The translations under genes were made by a program, and so were the position numbers. The notes beneath the pieces are model-generated. The model had not been told where the DNA came from. It searched no databases and saw nothing but the letters and a program-made list of their open reading frames with translations. A stretch of 64,000 bases of DNA from Chloromonas sp. AAM2 (taxonomy: Eukaryota; Chlorophyta; Chlorophyceae; Chlamydomonadales; Chlamydomonadaceae): assembly GCA_004335635.1 (NCBI GenBank), contig QAXH01006281.1, positions 39,238 to 103,237 of the forward strand, given 5' to 3'. Positions within the stretch are counted from its first letter, which is position 1; the number at the start of each line of letters is the position of its first letter. Shown here piece by piece: positions 11,736 to 24,400 of the stretch.

Positions 11736-13357
11736 GTTTGGTGCTGCGCAGGCGGCACAAGGAGATGAGCGGTCGTCAGAAGAGCCGTCAGGGGGAAATG
11801 CAGTGGTGCTCTAAGCAGTAAATATTATGCGTCGCTCCGAACAGCATCAACAGAGCGCAAGACCCTTGCCTGCAGACCACCTACGATTTAGAGGGAGCGG
11901 ATTATGCCCGTCAGTAGCTTTGCACCAGCAGCTTGGTGGAAGTCCGAAATGGGTGCGTTCCAGAAGTCCAGGGGTGGCAAGCAAATGTCCAACTGGTGGA
12001 GCTCCTCAAAGTTGCTTTGGTAGGCTTACGAGTGCGCGTCAGAATGTTTGTGTACAGGGCAAGCGCACAAAGCCGCTTTATGGGGATGGTGCACGTTGAA
12101 AGATTGTGTACGGCGCCAAGTGACAAAGAGAAACTTCAGCTCCACCACAGTGCCAACGCATGGTGACCTACGACACCATCCCGCTTGGGCTATGTGAACG
12201 TCTGTTGTTCACAGACAGGCTGTGATACGGAGCGCATTGCGTCAGGCCAATGCCACGGAATTGGACGAGAGCACAGCTGCACTGCAAGAGTTTAGTCAAG
12301 AACACGGTGCTTGTCAAGCCATCACAAGCCTGTTAGGCTAGGCCTCAAGCCCGCGTCAGGAGAAGCATTGCACAGTGATTTCTGGAGCAGTGGTATCCTG
12401 GTTTTGAATGATTGTATACGGTGCTCCGAACTGGTGGTGGCCATTATGCACAGCTCAGAATCCGGCACCTGATAAGTACAAGACCCACTTGTCTCCATTA
12501 CAGGTTCGCTGCATACCTTGTACCCTGGCCAGCGGCCCTTTCCGCCACCTGCCTCTCACAAGTTACATGTGTGATTTCAAGGCACTGCAACCTGCTTTAC
12601 TTCTCTTGTTCAATTGAAAACAGGAAGTTTACCAAGAAGTGTCTTCATTTTGCACACACAGTCGATTTGCAATCAACCACGGGCAAGGAATATGGTTAAG
12701 CAGTGGTGAACAGTGGCTACTATACACTAGTCAACAACAGAGGGTGACAAACTGAGAGATCACTGCACACTCCTCCTGTGCTCGCATGGGCAAGTGCCAT
12801 GACAGCAGAACAAGCAGCAGGCGCTACATCAGGAGCCACATGTGATGCTCAGAACTGGCCATGAGTGTTGCACGGTGAGAGAGCTGTCTCACGCAAGTAA
12901 AGAGGATCCTGACATGTTCTCAAGTGTAACGGTTGGCACGCAGGGGCACACTCTGGCCGGTGTGATCTAGTGGTTTCATCAAATGGGTGCAACCAGTGCG
13001 AATGGTTATGAGTGGAGAACGAGACTTCCTTGCACACAATCAGTATGTGAGGAACCTGGTTCATAGCTGGGCACGATGTCTTCCCTGATCGTGGTACTCC
13101 ATTGAGTCATTCGGCATTGCGCGCTAAACGTAACGTCAAGCTGAAAGGACAGTGTAACAAACTTTTAGTGAGCCAAACTGCTGGTAAAGTACTTGGTTGT
13201 GCGCCTGCATGTGTAACATGTCAGTCAGTATAGACTGCTCGTGCCAGGCATGGCGCTTGTTACGTTGCAAGCAACAAGGTGCAGGACACGGTACATTGCA
13301 CACCTTGAATAGTTGAACCAACAATTGATAACACACAATGCAAGAATTCGCCACTCA

Positions 13358-13400
13358 CGCAAGAATTGTCCCAGAACTGGCAAACATCTTTTTATTTTAG
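13358..13400 (-). mobile_element. MITE-like element, solo end
   Basis: AAGAATTGTCCCAGAACTGG followed by CAAACATC and a T-run, identical in layout to the right ends of the paired elements at 60209-60452 and 32123-32220. Confidence 0.65.
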
Positions 13401-13670
13401 CCAAGAGCAAGGAACAAGGAATTTGGTTGCTACCGGCTCTACAACGGCAAGCACATGCAAACTGCGACAACGTCACTGGGTCTCAGTGTCCATGTGATGA
13501 CGAAATGTGTAGCGCGCTGATCTACTCTGAGCATGACAGAACAAGAACGACAGGAAACTAGGCAGAAAGCCAGAAACTAGACCCAAAGGCAGGAAGGCAA
13601 GCGGCCACTGACAGTTGCTTGCAGGACCTCGTGGAAGCCCAAGGCAAGGCCTCGTTGGTTGTCTACCAAC

Positions 13671-13727
13671 GTTTATGGCTGTGCCCGTTTATGGCTGTGC
13701 CGAGAAAGTACTGTTTATGGCTGTGCC
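13671..13727. repeat. GTTTATGGCTGTGCC repeat, three copies
   Basis: Three copies of the 15-mer, two adjacent and one after a short spacer. Confidence 0.85.
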
Positions 13728-14265
13728 CCCGCTGAACTGTGCCCTGGCACAGCCTGTGCTCGACATGATCACAACAGTTGTGAGCCAATGTAATGCAGCC
13801 ACACTGCATGGCCTTTGATGCTGGTCGCATTTCCAGTTGTCGCAAGGGTGCAGGTCAGCAGGTCGCCTGTTGCAAGGCCATGTCCTGCACAACACACGAG
13901 CGCCAGTGGGCCAGGGCTGTCACAAGAGCAGTAACACAGTCGTACATGCGTATAATACCAGCAGCAGCAGTCCAGAAGCAGAAGAGCACTGCTGCCTTAC
14001 CAGTCTGCAGCACCTGCGAACACTAGTCCCTTTAGCCCTCCTTGCGCCTGCGTTTGGTCCTTTGCCTGCTACCCTGTCTCAGATGTCACATACTCGCTCT
14101 CAATCCCACCGTGGCCTCTTCTACCATCATTCCCTCCAGGGTTGTTCCGGCTGAATTTTGTTTTCACAGGCTGCCGGTAAACTGCAATTTTACACTACGG
14201 GTTCGTTTTTTTTGTAACCGCCTGGTGCCGGTAGATTGACCATGACACGAGCTCCAAAATCACGG

Positions 14266-14636
14266 NNNNNNNNNNNNNNNNNNNNNNNNNNNNNNNNNNN
14301 NNNNNNNNNNNNNNNNNNNNNNNNNNNNNNNNNNNNNNNNNNNNNNNNNNNNNNNNNNNNNNNNNNNNNNNNNNNNNNNNNNNNNNNNNNNNNNNNNNNN
14401 NNNNNNNNNNNNNNNNNNNNNNNNNNNNNNNNNNNNNNNNNNNNNNNNNNNNNNNNNNNNNNNNNNNNNNNNNNNNNNNNNNNNNNNNNNNNNNNNNNNN
14501 NNNNNNNNNNNNNNNNNNNNNNNNNNNNNNNNNNNNNNNNNNNNNNNNNNNNNNNNNNNNNNNNNNNNNNNNNNNNNNNNNNNNNNNNNNNNNNNNNNNN
14601 NNNNNNNNNNNNNNNNNNNNNNNNNNNNNNNNNNNN
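14266..14636. other. Assembly gap (N run)
   Basis: 371 Ns. Tandem repeats start immediately on the right side, so the gap is probably an unresolved repeat array. Confidence 0.99.
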
Positions 14637-14800
14637 TGCACGCTGCCGTTGCTGCATGGGGCATGGCTGCATGCAGGTGCAAAGCTGAGTGTATGGCCTG
14701 CTTATTGCACGCTGCCATTGCTGCATGGGGCATGGCTGCTGCAGGAGCTAAACTGACAAACTATGTGTGCGGTCTGCTTGTTGCATGCTGCTGTTGCTGG
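14637..14800. repeat. ~69-76 bp tandem repeat at the gap edge
   Basis: TGCACGCTGCC(G/A)TTGCTGC starts at 14637 and 14706 and a diverged copy starts near 14782. Each unit includes GCATGGGGCATGGCTGC or a decayed version. Confidence 0.8.
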
Positions 14801-15439
14801 AAGAGCTGCCGTGAGGTCGTGAGATCGCGGCACACACCTGGAGGCAGGTCAGCGCTGTGGACAAGACTGCACGCTGCGCGGCCTCCAGCTGTTCAGTACG
14901 CACCAGTTGTTTTCCTCTTCTCCCAGTAAGCTTGGTTGACGCTGTTGTGCTTGACTCCCTCCAGCTCCTGCTAACAAAGACTCTTTGACCTCTTCTTGGG
15001 CGACATGCCGACTCAATGACGCTGCAATGATTGGATAGCCGGTGAACTGAGGCTTGTGTAGGGATGAAGTCCACCGGCAGCCCGTAAACCTGCCCGTCCA
15101 AAAGGCCAAACGGACCAGAAACCGCCCGGTAAACCCAGGCCCGAAGGGTTTTCCCCCGGGCCCCGGTAACTGCCCCCGGTACTATTTTCCAAGGCCTTGT
15201 TTTTACGGGGCCGGTAGCGCCGGAAGAACCCTGATTCCCTCTCACCAAGTGTTGGTCCCTCTGGAGCACGTCGCATGTCGATGCAGCCACGTCAAGACTG
15301 TCAGTTGGGGCGCCAGGCCGCGCCTTCCAACCGTCCTGCATACAGAAGCAGCACATGCTTAGCTGGGACGCCAACTGCGTGCTACACTGGACACACATCA
15401 GGTGCCAGCTCCACAGGTGCAATTCTCAGGTTCTTCATG
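14801..15439. other. 3' flank of the large minus-strand gene
   Basis: No gene assigned. Bases about 15070-15235 are rich in CCGGTA, GGGCCCCGG and short homopolymers unlike the surrounding sequence, and may be poorly base-called or a diverged insertion. Confidence 0.4.
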
Positions 15440-18400
15440 TCACAGACTGGGACTAAGCAGAACAGCCCACAGGCAAGTGATCCAACAGTCAGCCAAAAGC
15501 ACGTTGGCCTGCATGTCAGCAAACCGAGCAAACCCATGAGCCTGAGCCGCATGAGCCTACTAGCCAGGAGCTGCAACACGCGGCCTAGAGCAGAGCTGGT
15601 CGCCTTACCTCGTAGCCCCATGCAGCCGCCTTGGCACGCCCCATCAACGGTGCAGGACGACGAGAAGCACACACCGCCCGTTCCTGGCCTTCCTGTTGTC
15701 CAAGCGCAACAGCCGCCAGAGGGCCAGGCACCACCATCTCAGCAGCGGCTGCCCACGGCCGGGGCACCGGTGCTGCTGTCGGCCAAGTCTGCTGGGCTGT
15801 CACCAGGCATGCCACATGTGCACAAGCTAGCTCCCAGTCAGCCATCACCGGGCCAGCGACATTCAGGAAGGCCTGCAGCGGCCGAGGCAGCTGGTTGCTC
15901 AGCTGCTGCTGCTGCCTGGGAACAGGCACACCCGCACGCGGCGGCCCAGCACCAGCACCAGCTCGTGCCCTGCCGCCAGTGCCTGTGTTGCTTGCGCTGA
16001 ATGATGGCGTTGCTGCTGATTGCAAGGCCGCTGCCTCCATGACTGTGATGCAAGGGTGGATGAGGGGCTGTTGGTGCTGGTGCCCGCACAGGTGCACCAT
16101 CACACATGCACCGAGAAGGGTGCTGCCCAGAGAGTCTGCAAGCCGCAGCGGAGCAGGACTTGAATGATGCCACGGAACTAAACACAGGGACAATCACAAA
16201 CAGGGCACGAAGACAACACAGGGGCATTCACAAACAAGGCACATAACATTTGCAGCTGCACTGCGCCAATAAGGACCCACACCTGAGCTCACATGACTAC
16301 GGATGTGTGACAAATGGACAGCAAATCTTCTCTTGTCGTGCTCACCTAATCAGTTTTCTGCACACTGTGGTTTTCTGTCGTTTCACTGCTCAACCTGCAC
16401 AAGAAGTCCTGCCTGACAGACTCCTTCCACCCGGTCTTCTACCACCCGGCAGTATGCATGCACCTTGTGTGTACTGTGCACCATCCATTGCATTTCTGCT
16501 CCCAAACCAGCCAGACGAGTCCTCTGCCTGACAAAGCTCATAACGTCCCTGCATCTCACCCGCGTATGCCTCCTCTGCCACCGGCAGTGTGTTCCCACCC
16601 CCGGAGGTGCGGCTGCGCTGCAGGCACAGCTGCATCACCACGTGGCAGCACGCCTCGGCTACACGCAGCAAGTCAGTGGGCCCTCTGCACCCAGCCACAG
16701 AGCTTGATGGAGCAGCAGCAGCACACCCACTGCCTGTGGTAACAGACGCGCCCTTAGCCATGCCAGCAGGTGCGTTGCCGACATGTGCCCCATTGTCATG
16801 CATGCCTGGAGCCTGCATGTCGCCTGGTAGGTGGGCAGGGCTGTCACTGCATGTGCCTGACTGGGCTTCACCCGCAGTGCATGCGGCATCCAGTGTATTC
16901 CGCATGCAGGTGAACAACCTGAAGCCAGAACACATGAGCAGCAGACAAAACTAGCAGCAATCGTTGCAACCCTTTCAGCTGGCCAAGGGCTGTGTGTGCA
17001 ACCGCCTAACAGAGCCTTGCTCGTTGTTCCTAGGCAGTCAGCTTGTCCACCACACTCCTGGTATCACCTCCAGTGAGTGCATTAATGAGCAGCAACTACT
17101 TGGTAACCGTTGTTTCAAACGTGCCATGATTTGGTGACCCAAGAGCTGCACAGCAGCTGCTTGATAGTGCTATCTTAATTGTGTTGCATTTTCCTTCGCC
17201 CTTGTGATTGGTCCACCTTGCATGAGATGTACTTAAACTACTTACCCTGGGATGCACGTGGTTGGCTGCATGGCCTGCCATGCGCTGAGCCCCAGCATGT
17301 CGGCCGCCATGTGCGCCCCGTCTGCTGACACCAGGTCCGCCCCGCCATGCAGTGCGGGCAGCGCGGACCCCATCACTCGACTGCGGATGGCAGCGGGCTG
17401 GGAACGATCTGCAGCCAAGCAAGGGAAACCACGGGACAAAGACGTACAGCTGAAGGATGCTGCTCTGGTCAAGCATGCCTTTTATGCATGGCCTGAAGTC
17501 TATATGCAATAAAAACACTGCTGGACATCAGACACGTGAATTCACTGTAAATCCTGTGGGGTTTAGAGCAGATCAGAGAATCTGCTGAACGTCCATGTTG
17601 ATGGCAGCGTAAGTGAGCCTTGGATTTCATGCGGCAATAGCTGTGTCAGCCAGTCAAGTGCTCAACAGGGAACGAGCGAACTAGCGATCCACCCTGCTGC
17701 TGCATGCTACCCAATCATCGGAACCCCTTGGAATGAAGCTTTGTAGAGTTGTTGTTGCCCAGCAGCATCACGCACCCTGTCAGTGGCGGCGGAAGCGAGC
17801 ATTGTATCCAACACTCATGGGCTGTGTCAGCCAGACAGATGACAAACATGCAGCTTGCGAGCCACCCTGTTGCTGCATGCTGAACTCCCTAGTAGGAAAC
17901 TCCATGCAGTTGTTTCGTATCGTGGCCAAACAATACCAACACCCACCTGTGGGCACCAAGCAGCGCCTGGGCCGGGCCACCTCATGTGGCCCCACCCCCG
18001 ATGTGCAGTCACCCTGCCCATGCGCTCCTGGGCTGCCAGCTGCTGGGGAGCTCCTGTCACTGGACGTGGCATCGTCAACCTTGGACACCGTGGCTGCAAG
18101 TCCAAGGTGTGCGGCCGCCCACAGCCCGTCCTCAACCCGTCGCCTCATCAGTGCAGTGTCGAGCAGGGAGGACAGAGCCACCTGAAATCAGTACGAATAG
18201 TTAGCAACGTGCTGACCAATACGGATGAAGCACGGGAAACGGCAGACTTGAACGAGTTGAAAAGCAAGAAACAGACCGTTGGTGGAATAAGAAGCCATGC
18301 AAGACTGACATTGAAGCACTGATCATCATGGCAGACTGACCATCGTTGCAGGGCCTTCAGCCTTCACATCGTGCCTGCAATCGTTAGACATGCACCAGCA

Positions 18401-21400
18401 TGCCTGCATTTCATGCAACCTTGTCAGTTGCAAGCCTCATGGCACAAGCGCATACCTGGGTTCCTAATTGCTTCAGCGCTCCGATGCACTCGGCCCACTG
18501 TGCCCGAGTTACACGTGACTGCTGCTGCACAAAGCCACTCAGTAGCGGACCAGCATCTGCCACTGCTGCATCACGTGGTGGGCATGCCTCTTCCACGTGA
18601 ACCGTTTCTCTCGGCTGCCTGCTTCCATTGGGCCCTTGTTGGTTGGGCTGCTGCTGCTGGGCTGATTCAGTGCTGGTGTCAGGACGCAAGGGCGGCAGGG
18701 CAGTGGTGCAAACAAGGTCAAGCACAGGCCGCAGGGAAGGCAGCACAAGGTGCTGAATGAGGGTGCTGGTGTGGTGGAACAAGTGCTGACTCAGCGTGTC
18801 AAGAGCACCAGGCGTGCTCAGCTGACAGAGGGCGAGGAGGTGGTCGGGTGTGAGGTACACTGACGAACCGGATGGCAGTGGACGTGGATTTGCCAGGGCC
18901 CCGTTGGATAGCCGTCCAGCTCTCCCGCCTGCACTACTCCGCGGTGGCGGGCGAATCATGTGGCCGAAAGCGGCGGCATGAGCATCATGACCATTGCCCT
19001 GCGGTGGAGGCTGTGTGTGTGGTGGCTCCCCGCCAGCCTCACTGCGGGCCGAGGGTGATCGCAGGCCGTCTGCAGCACCAGGGCCCAAGGGCAGTTCAGA
19101 GTCTCTCCGCTGTCGGCTGGGGCGGATGCCCTGATGCAGTGTGTCGGGAGTCAGCGCGGATGCGGGGTGAGTGGGTGCGTGTGGGGGTCGCCTGGCCTCC
19201 AGCATGTGGCGAGCGAGCGGGCCCAGCACAGGTCCATTGGCGGCAGCTGCAGGCAGGGCATGGGTGGCAAGAACTTCCAGCCCGTGGCGACAAGGAATCG
19301 TCAACGGTGTTGATGCTGTGACGGTCTTGTGGCATGTCACAGGTCCCTAAAGCCTATGCAACCTTGCACCACAACTCCACTTGCAATGTGCTCTGCAACC
19401 TTGGCTGACAGAAAAAGCACTTTTGAAAATCTCCCGTCTTGAACACTGCTGATTCAACTAAACATCGCTAGAACCTCATTAGCACTGACAGTCACGTCTT
19501 GAACATAATCAAGACAATTCACGATCAATACAATTGTACATCGCTGAGAGCTCAACTTCTGACCGCTGGCATCATCCCGGCATTGCTGGTGCAACATCGC
19601 GTATAGGTTTCCCAGCCACACCGGGCACGCAGGCCCTTCTCAACTTCACCCGCACCTGCTGAACCAGAAGCGGCCAGCTGCAGACTGGCAAGGTCCAGCT
19701 GCCAGTCAGCCGCCACAAGCAGCACCTGCTGGCTGCAGGCAGCGGCCAGCAGCCGGTCACTGGCTGGTGTCAGCTGCGTTGGTTGGCCATGCCAGTGCTC
19801 TGTCAGTGCCTGCAACTGGTCCCGTGCATCCTGCAACAATTGATCTGACACCTGATCAGTCGAATGTAGATCTGAGCAGTCCTGCAAAAGGGAATCTGCA
19901 GTTGATTGCGACCCCTGTAAACCTGTGGTTAGCTGTGCTGTGGGGTCTGAATGGCCCTCCACTGTAAGGATCGAGCCCTGCTGGGCTGGAATTGCTTCTT
20001 TGAGGTCATTGATGACGGCTGCAGGCACAACCTCAGGCTGACTGGATGGGGCTTGGTAGTGCTGCCCCGATGATGGTGGCGGCTGCGCGACAGCAATTTG
20101 TGGGCCGTGCTGGGCTGCTAGCTGTGACTGCTGTGGCATATCTGCGTCTGGCAGCCCGCCAGGTGTCCTTAGGTCACCTGTAGTCTGCCTTGTTGGGTCT
20201 CTGTGTCTGTTGGCTGCTTGCCAAACAGCCTTCCATGCTGGCAGCTGCGGCAGCCCTTCCTTTAGCAGGGTCACTGCTCGGTCACAGATCTGGTATCTGG
20301 CCTGCACTGGGACGAGATCTGAAAGGTCACACTTATCCTCAACGTGGCCAATGAGCTGCTCAGCCTCCTGACGTATGGTGCGCACCAGGCAGCCATGTAG
20401 CACGTGATGTAAAGCCACGTGGCAGCCTGCAACCTTCACGTGATCGAGGTGGAGCAGCACATGATACTGGGCAACACTGGCGTGCTGCAGTGGCAGGCTG
20501 ATGCTGCTCTGGTTATGAAGTGACGCCAGCTCAATGTATGAAGCCCACACCGCCTGAGCCACCAGTGGCCCCAGGTGCATGATGCAGCGCATCACATGCG
20601 GCAATGCATAGCTGGCGGTGTTGGCGCTGGCGTGGGCCGCTTCTGGCACCACCAGCACACCATCACGATTCAACAAGTGGTTGTGCAGATGGGCTGTGTG
20701 GTCCAGCAGGCGGAAGGGGATCAGCGCCAGGCTGGCAGGCAGCTGCCGTGCAGTTGCCAGGTGCATTGCTGTGCTGCACAGGTCGTGCACTACGCTAACA
20801 TCCAAAGCTGCATCCAATGGGGCCGTGCTGATGGCCAGTTCCAGAGGCTGAGGGCAGGATGCCACCGTTGCTATTTCCTTTGCAGTGACACTGCCTGTAA
20901 GACCTTTCTGAGGAACACCATCCTGCTGACAGCCTGTTTTACCTTGCTCCACAGCTGCTGCTTCTGACGCCACTGCTGTTGCCTCTTTCTGTCGTGCTGT
21001 TGTATCTGGCGTTGCTGTTTCAAGTGCTAGTTTGTCTGCTGCCGATGCATGTGAGACCAGTGCCATGGTTGCAGCTGCAGCTGCCTCTGATTCATAACAG
21101 CGTGAGGTTTTGTTACCATGACACGTGAGCAGCAGTGATGTGAGGTCGCGGCAGCGTTGCAGGCAGGGCGGGAAGGCTGCCATCACGTGGGCCTGTGGCA
21201 GGCATGACTGCACGTCGTTGCACAGCTGCTCCAGATGCTCCAGGTCGGCCCGCAGCACCTGCAGCGGTGGCCCTGCAGCAACACACACAGACTGGTCAGG
21301 CAAACAAGAAGCACGGATCATGGTCCATCCCGAAAGCAGTGGCAAGGAACAGTCTATATGTGCAGACAGGTCCTTTCAAAAGCGATTCAGAATCGGTACA

Positions 21401-24400
21401 GGGCTGCACTACAGGCTGCTAAAGTGGGAGCACTGCATTACAAGTGCAAGAAGCAGCCTGAAGGGCACAGCAACGTGAACTCGCCTCACACAGAAACATT
21501 GCTGAAGATTTGCTGATCAAAGGTGTCATGGGAATTGGCCATGTGGTTGGGATGTGCAGTAGGTGTCTTCCTCCGCTTTCGCTGCACCTACCTTGCTCTC
21601 GCGTGTGTTGCTTTGCTTGCACATGTTGGTTGACCAGTAACAGCCTCACACGTGCTGCCAGCTGTTGGGCCTGTTTGCGCAGCAGGTGCAGCAGCACCGC
21701 CAGACGCCATGTGACACGCCCAGGCCCCATCAGGCAATTGCAGACCTGTGAAGCACCAGCATCAAAACAAGCACCATGCAGACTTGTGATTGAGGTGATT
21801 CATGTGGTATGGATGAATCTGATCATGTTGTATGGGCATGAGCATCAGTGAAGGGCTCTATGTCACACGTGCATAGGATGGTCCATGGAATGATTGAATT
21901 GGCCAGTGTACAAAGCTGTAAAAAGAAGGGACAGTAGTGCATGCCCACCTACCTCTTGCAGCAAGTGCTGAGCGTGGTGGATCAGAGAGTCCTTGGCAGG
22001 CTGCAACATCAATGCCAAAGCCGCCTCTGCCATACCCGCTTTTGCTTTGGCCGGCACATGTGTCACTGGTGATGGGCGAGGCAAGGGCGCTCCTGCGCCC
22101 CTCAGCGGTGTGTTGGGGGCAATGGGATCGGGGTTGCGTGGCCCACCACCCCCTGCGCCACTCCTGCCACCAACCCCGCTAACAGTACCGCCAGTTGCCG
22201 TTGCCTTTACCACAGTACTGCCTTGTCCACGCCATCTGCGGGCCCAAAATGCAGCAGACGTAGCGCGTGGTGCAGCCACAGCCGTCCCTGCACCATCGCT
22301 TGCTTGCCCTGGCGCTGTGACTTGCACCTCAACTGGAGGCGCGGCTGCAGCTGTGACAGGTACTGCTGCAGAGGCACCCGAGCTGCTGCCTCGCCTAGGG
22401 CCCATGGCAGGCGTGTGAGATGAGCAGGCGAGTGGGCGGGTGCTGGGGCTGGGAGCGCCGTGTGTTGATCTGCGACTGGACGGTGTGCTGGTCACCCGGC
22501 GGCTGGAGGGTGCAGAAAGGCCGGCAGCACCATAGGCACCACCAGTGGAGCGAGGAGATGTGCGAGCGCTGGGCACACTGTGGACAGAGGGGGTGAGGGA
22601 CGGGCGTGGCTGGGCAGGGCGGGCGTTTGCGGCAACACTGGTCACTGGTGCCTGCCGCTTGAACAATGTGCGGACGCGCCTCAGCATGTTGGCTGCAGCG
22701 CTGGCAGGTGCCTTGCGGAGGGCAGGGACACCAGTGTGCATGTCTGGGGCTGAGCCAACAGGAACTGCCTGAGCACATGCCAGTTGGAGGGCGCCTCCTA
22801 CATCACCTGGTGGCAGCATGGCAAAGATAGGAACATCTGCAGTGTTGATGTAGGGCTGGGAAGCCGTGGTTGCTGGCTGCATCTCATCCTCAGTATCCTT
22901 GCTAAGGCTGCCCTGCACACCAGTCTGCTGGAGTGCCATAGCGCCCTGCCCTGGGCAATAGACCCCGATCTCATGCACAGCTACAGCTGCCAATGTAGCG
23001 TCGTGTGCGGCATGAGGCGCGTCATCATTTGATTGCGACTTGTGCATGGGCAAGGTGGTGGCCATGCCGGCTGCTGCGGCAGGCTCTGATCCCGCTGCAA
23101 TTGTAGGTGCTTCCTGCTCTGTGACACGGGAACCCAAGGCTGCTTGGGCGATAAGCAGTTCCGTGCAAGATGATCTCGCCAGCATTCGACGCTGCTTGAG
23201 TCGGTTCAACACTGTTGGCTTGTCCCCACCAGCTGTTGCGCCCCTCTGCCTCTGCACTTGACCGTCACCTGCATCACCCGCCGCTGCTGTCTCTTGCAGG
23301 CCCCCAGTAGTGGCATGCTGCCTCCTTGCCTCCCCACCAGCCTCCCCATCCATGAATGACACTGATGCTTGGGCGCCATTAAAGCGACCATGCGCGTGTG
23401 GGCTAGCGTCCCGGCTTTGATAGCTGCTTGAGTTGGCTGGGCCTGCCCGCTGCTGCATGGCTGCTCTGTTGTAAGGACTGTCTCTTCCTTGCTGCCTCAA
23501 TTGCATTGGGGAATACTGCGGGCTGTGGGCTGGTGCAGGGCTGAACATGGCAACTACTGAGCCATCCAGCCCAGGGCTGAGCGTTGACCCAGGCCCAGGA
23601 GTCCATCTTGGCTGAGGTGAATACCATGCGTCAGTGTCAGGCCTAGTGCCACAATCTGTCCCATCGCCTGCACCCCAGCTGTGGTCAGAACTGGCCGCAG
23701 TCCTGCGCGCGACTTGCTGTCCTGCACCCCAACTGTGACTAGCGTTTGCTTCAGAAGGAACAGAGCCTGTTTGGGTAGCAGTTTGACCTGCAGTCCAGCT
23801 GTGTGTGCGAGTAGACCCAGAGGCAGCAGAAGGTGCACGCACAGCAGCTGAGCCAGAGCGTGGGCTGGTGGTTGCGACAAGCCCAGACGTGCGTGCAGCA
23901 CTCAAGCTCGGGCGTTTATTGCGACTTAGGTAGGACCCTGATATGAAAGCCGCATGCTGCACGGGCCCTTGCCCTGGGGCCGGGCTGCTGCTGTTGTTGA
24001 GCTCATAGACTGCCTTGTCTGAGTTGCTGGCTGATTCATGGGCTTCTGCAAAGCGCAGTAGAGCTGCTCTCTCTGCTGGTCCAAGAACGTCAGTTGCTTC
24101 AAGCGCATCAGCTGGGTCAGCTTGGCTGTGCGTGCCTTGCTGCTCTGGCTGAGTCCGCTCATCAGCTAGCACCCCAGCACCCAGGGTTGATTCGTCCAAG
24201 GCGAGCTGAGCCACTTGCAGGATTGACGGCTTAAGGACGGAGGTAGGCTGCACGACTTCCCGCTTCTTAGCCTTGGCCCACAGGCGGGTGGATGGTACTA
24301 CTGGTACTGTTGCTGGCTGAAGCGCTTGCGGCTGCGACCCAGTAGCTGCTTCTGCTGCTGGTGCATCACGCTTCTTTGCCTTACCCCAAAGACTGGTGCT

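Larger units (their letters stand above)
11736..14265. other. Non-coding stretch upstream of the TPR gene
   Basis: Contains the TPR gene's 5' flank, a solo MITE-like end (13358-13400) and a small three-copy repeat (13671-13727). No frame shows a recognisable domain or a chain of phase-compatible exons. Bases 14170-14245, next to the N gap, have an odd CCGGTAnnC-rich composition and may be low-quality sequence. Confidence 0.5.
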
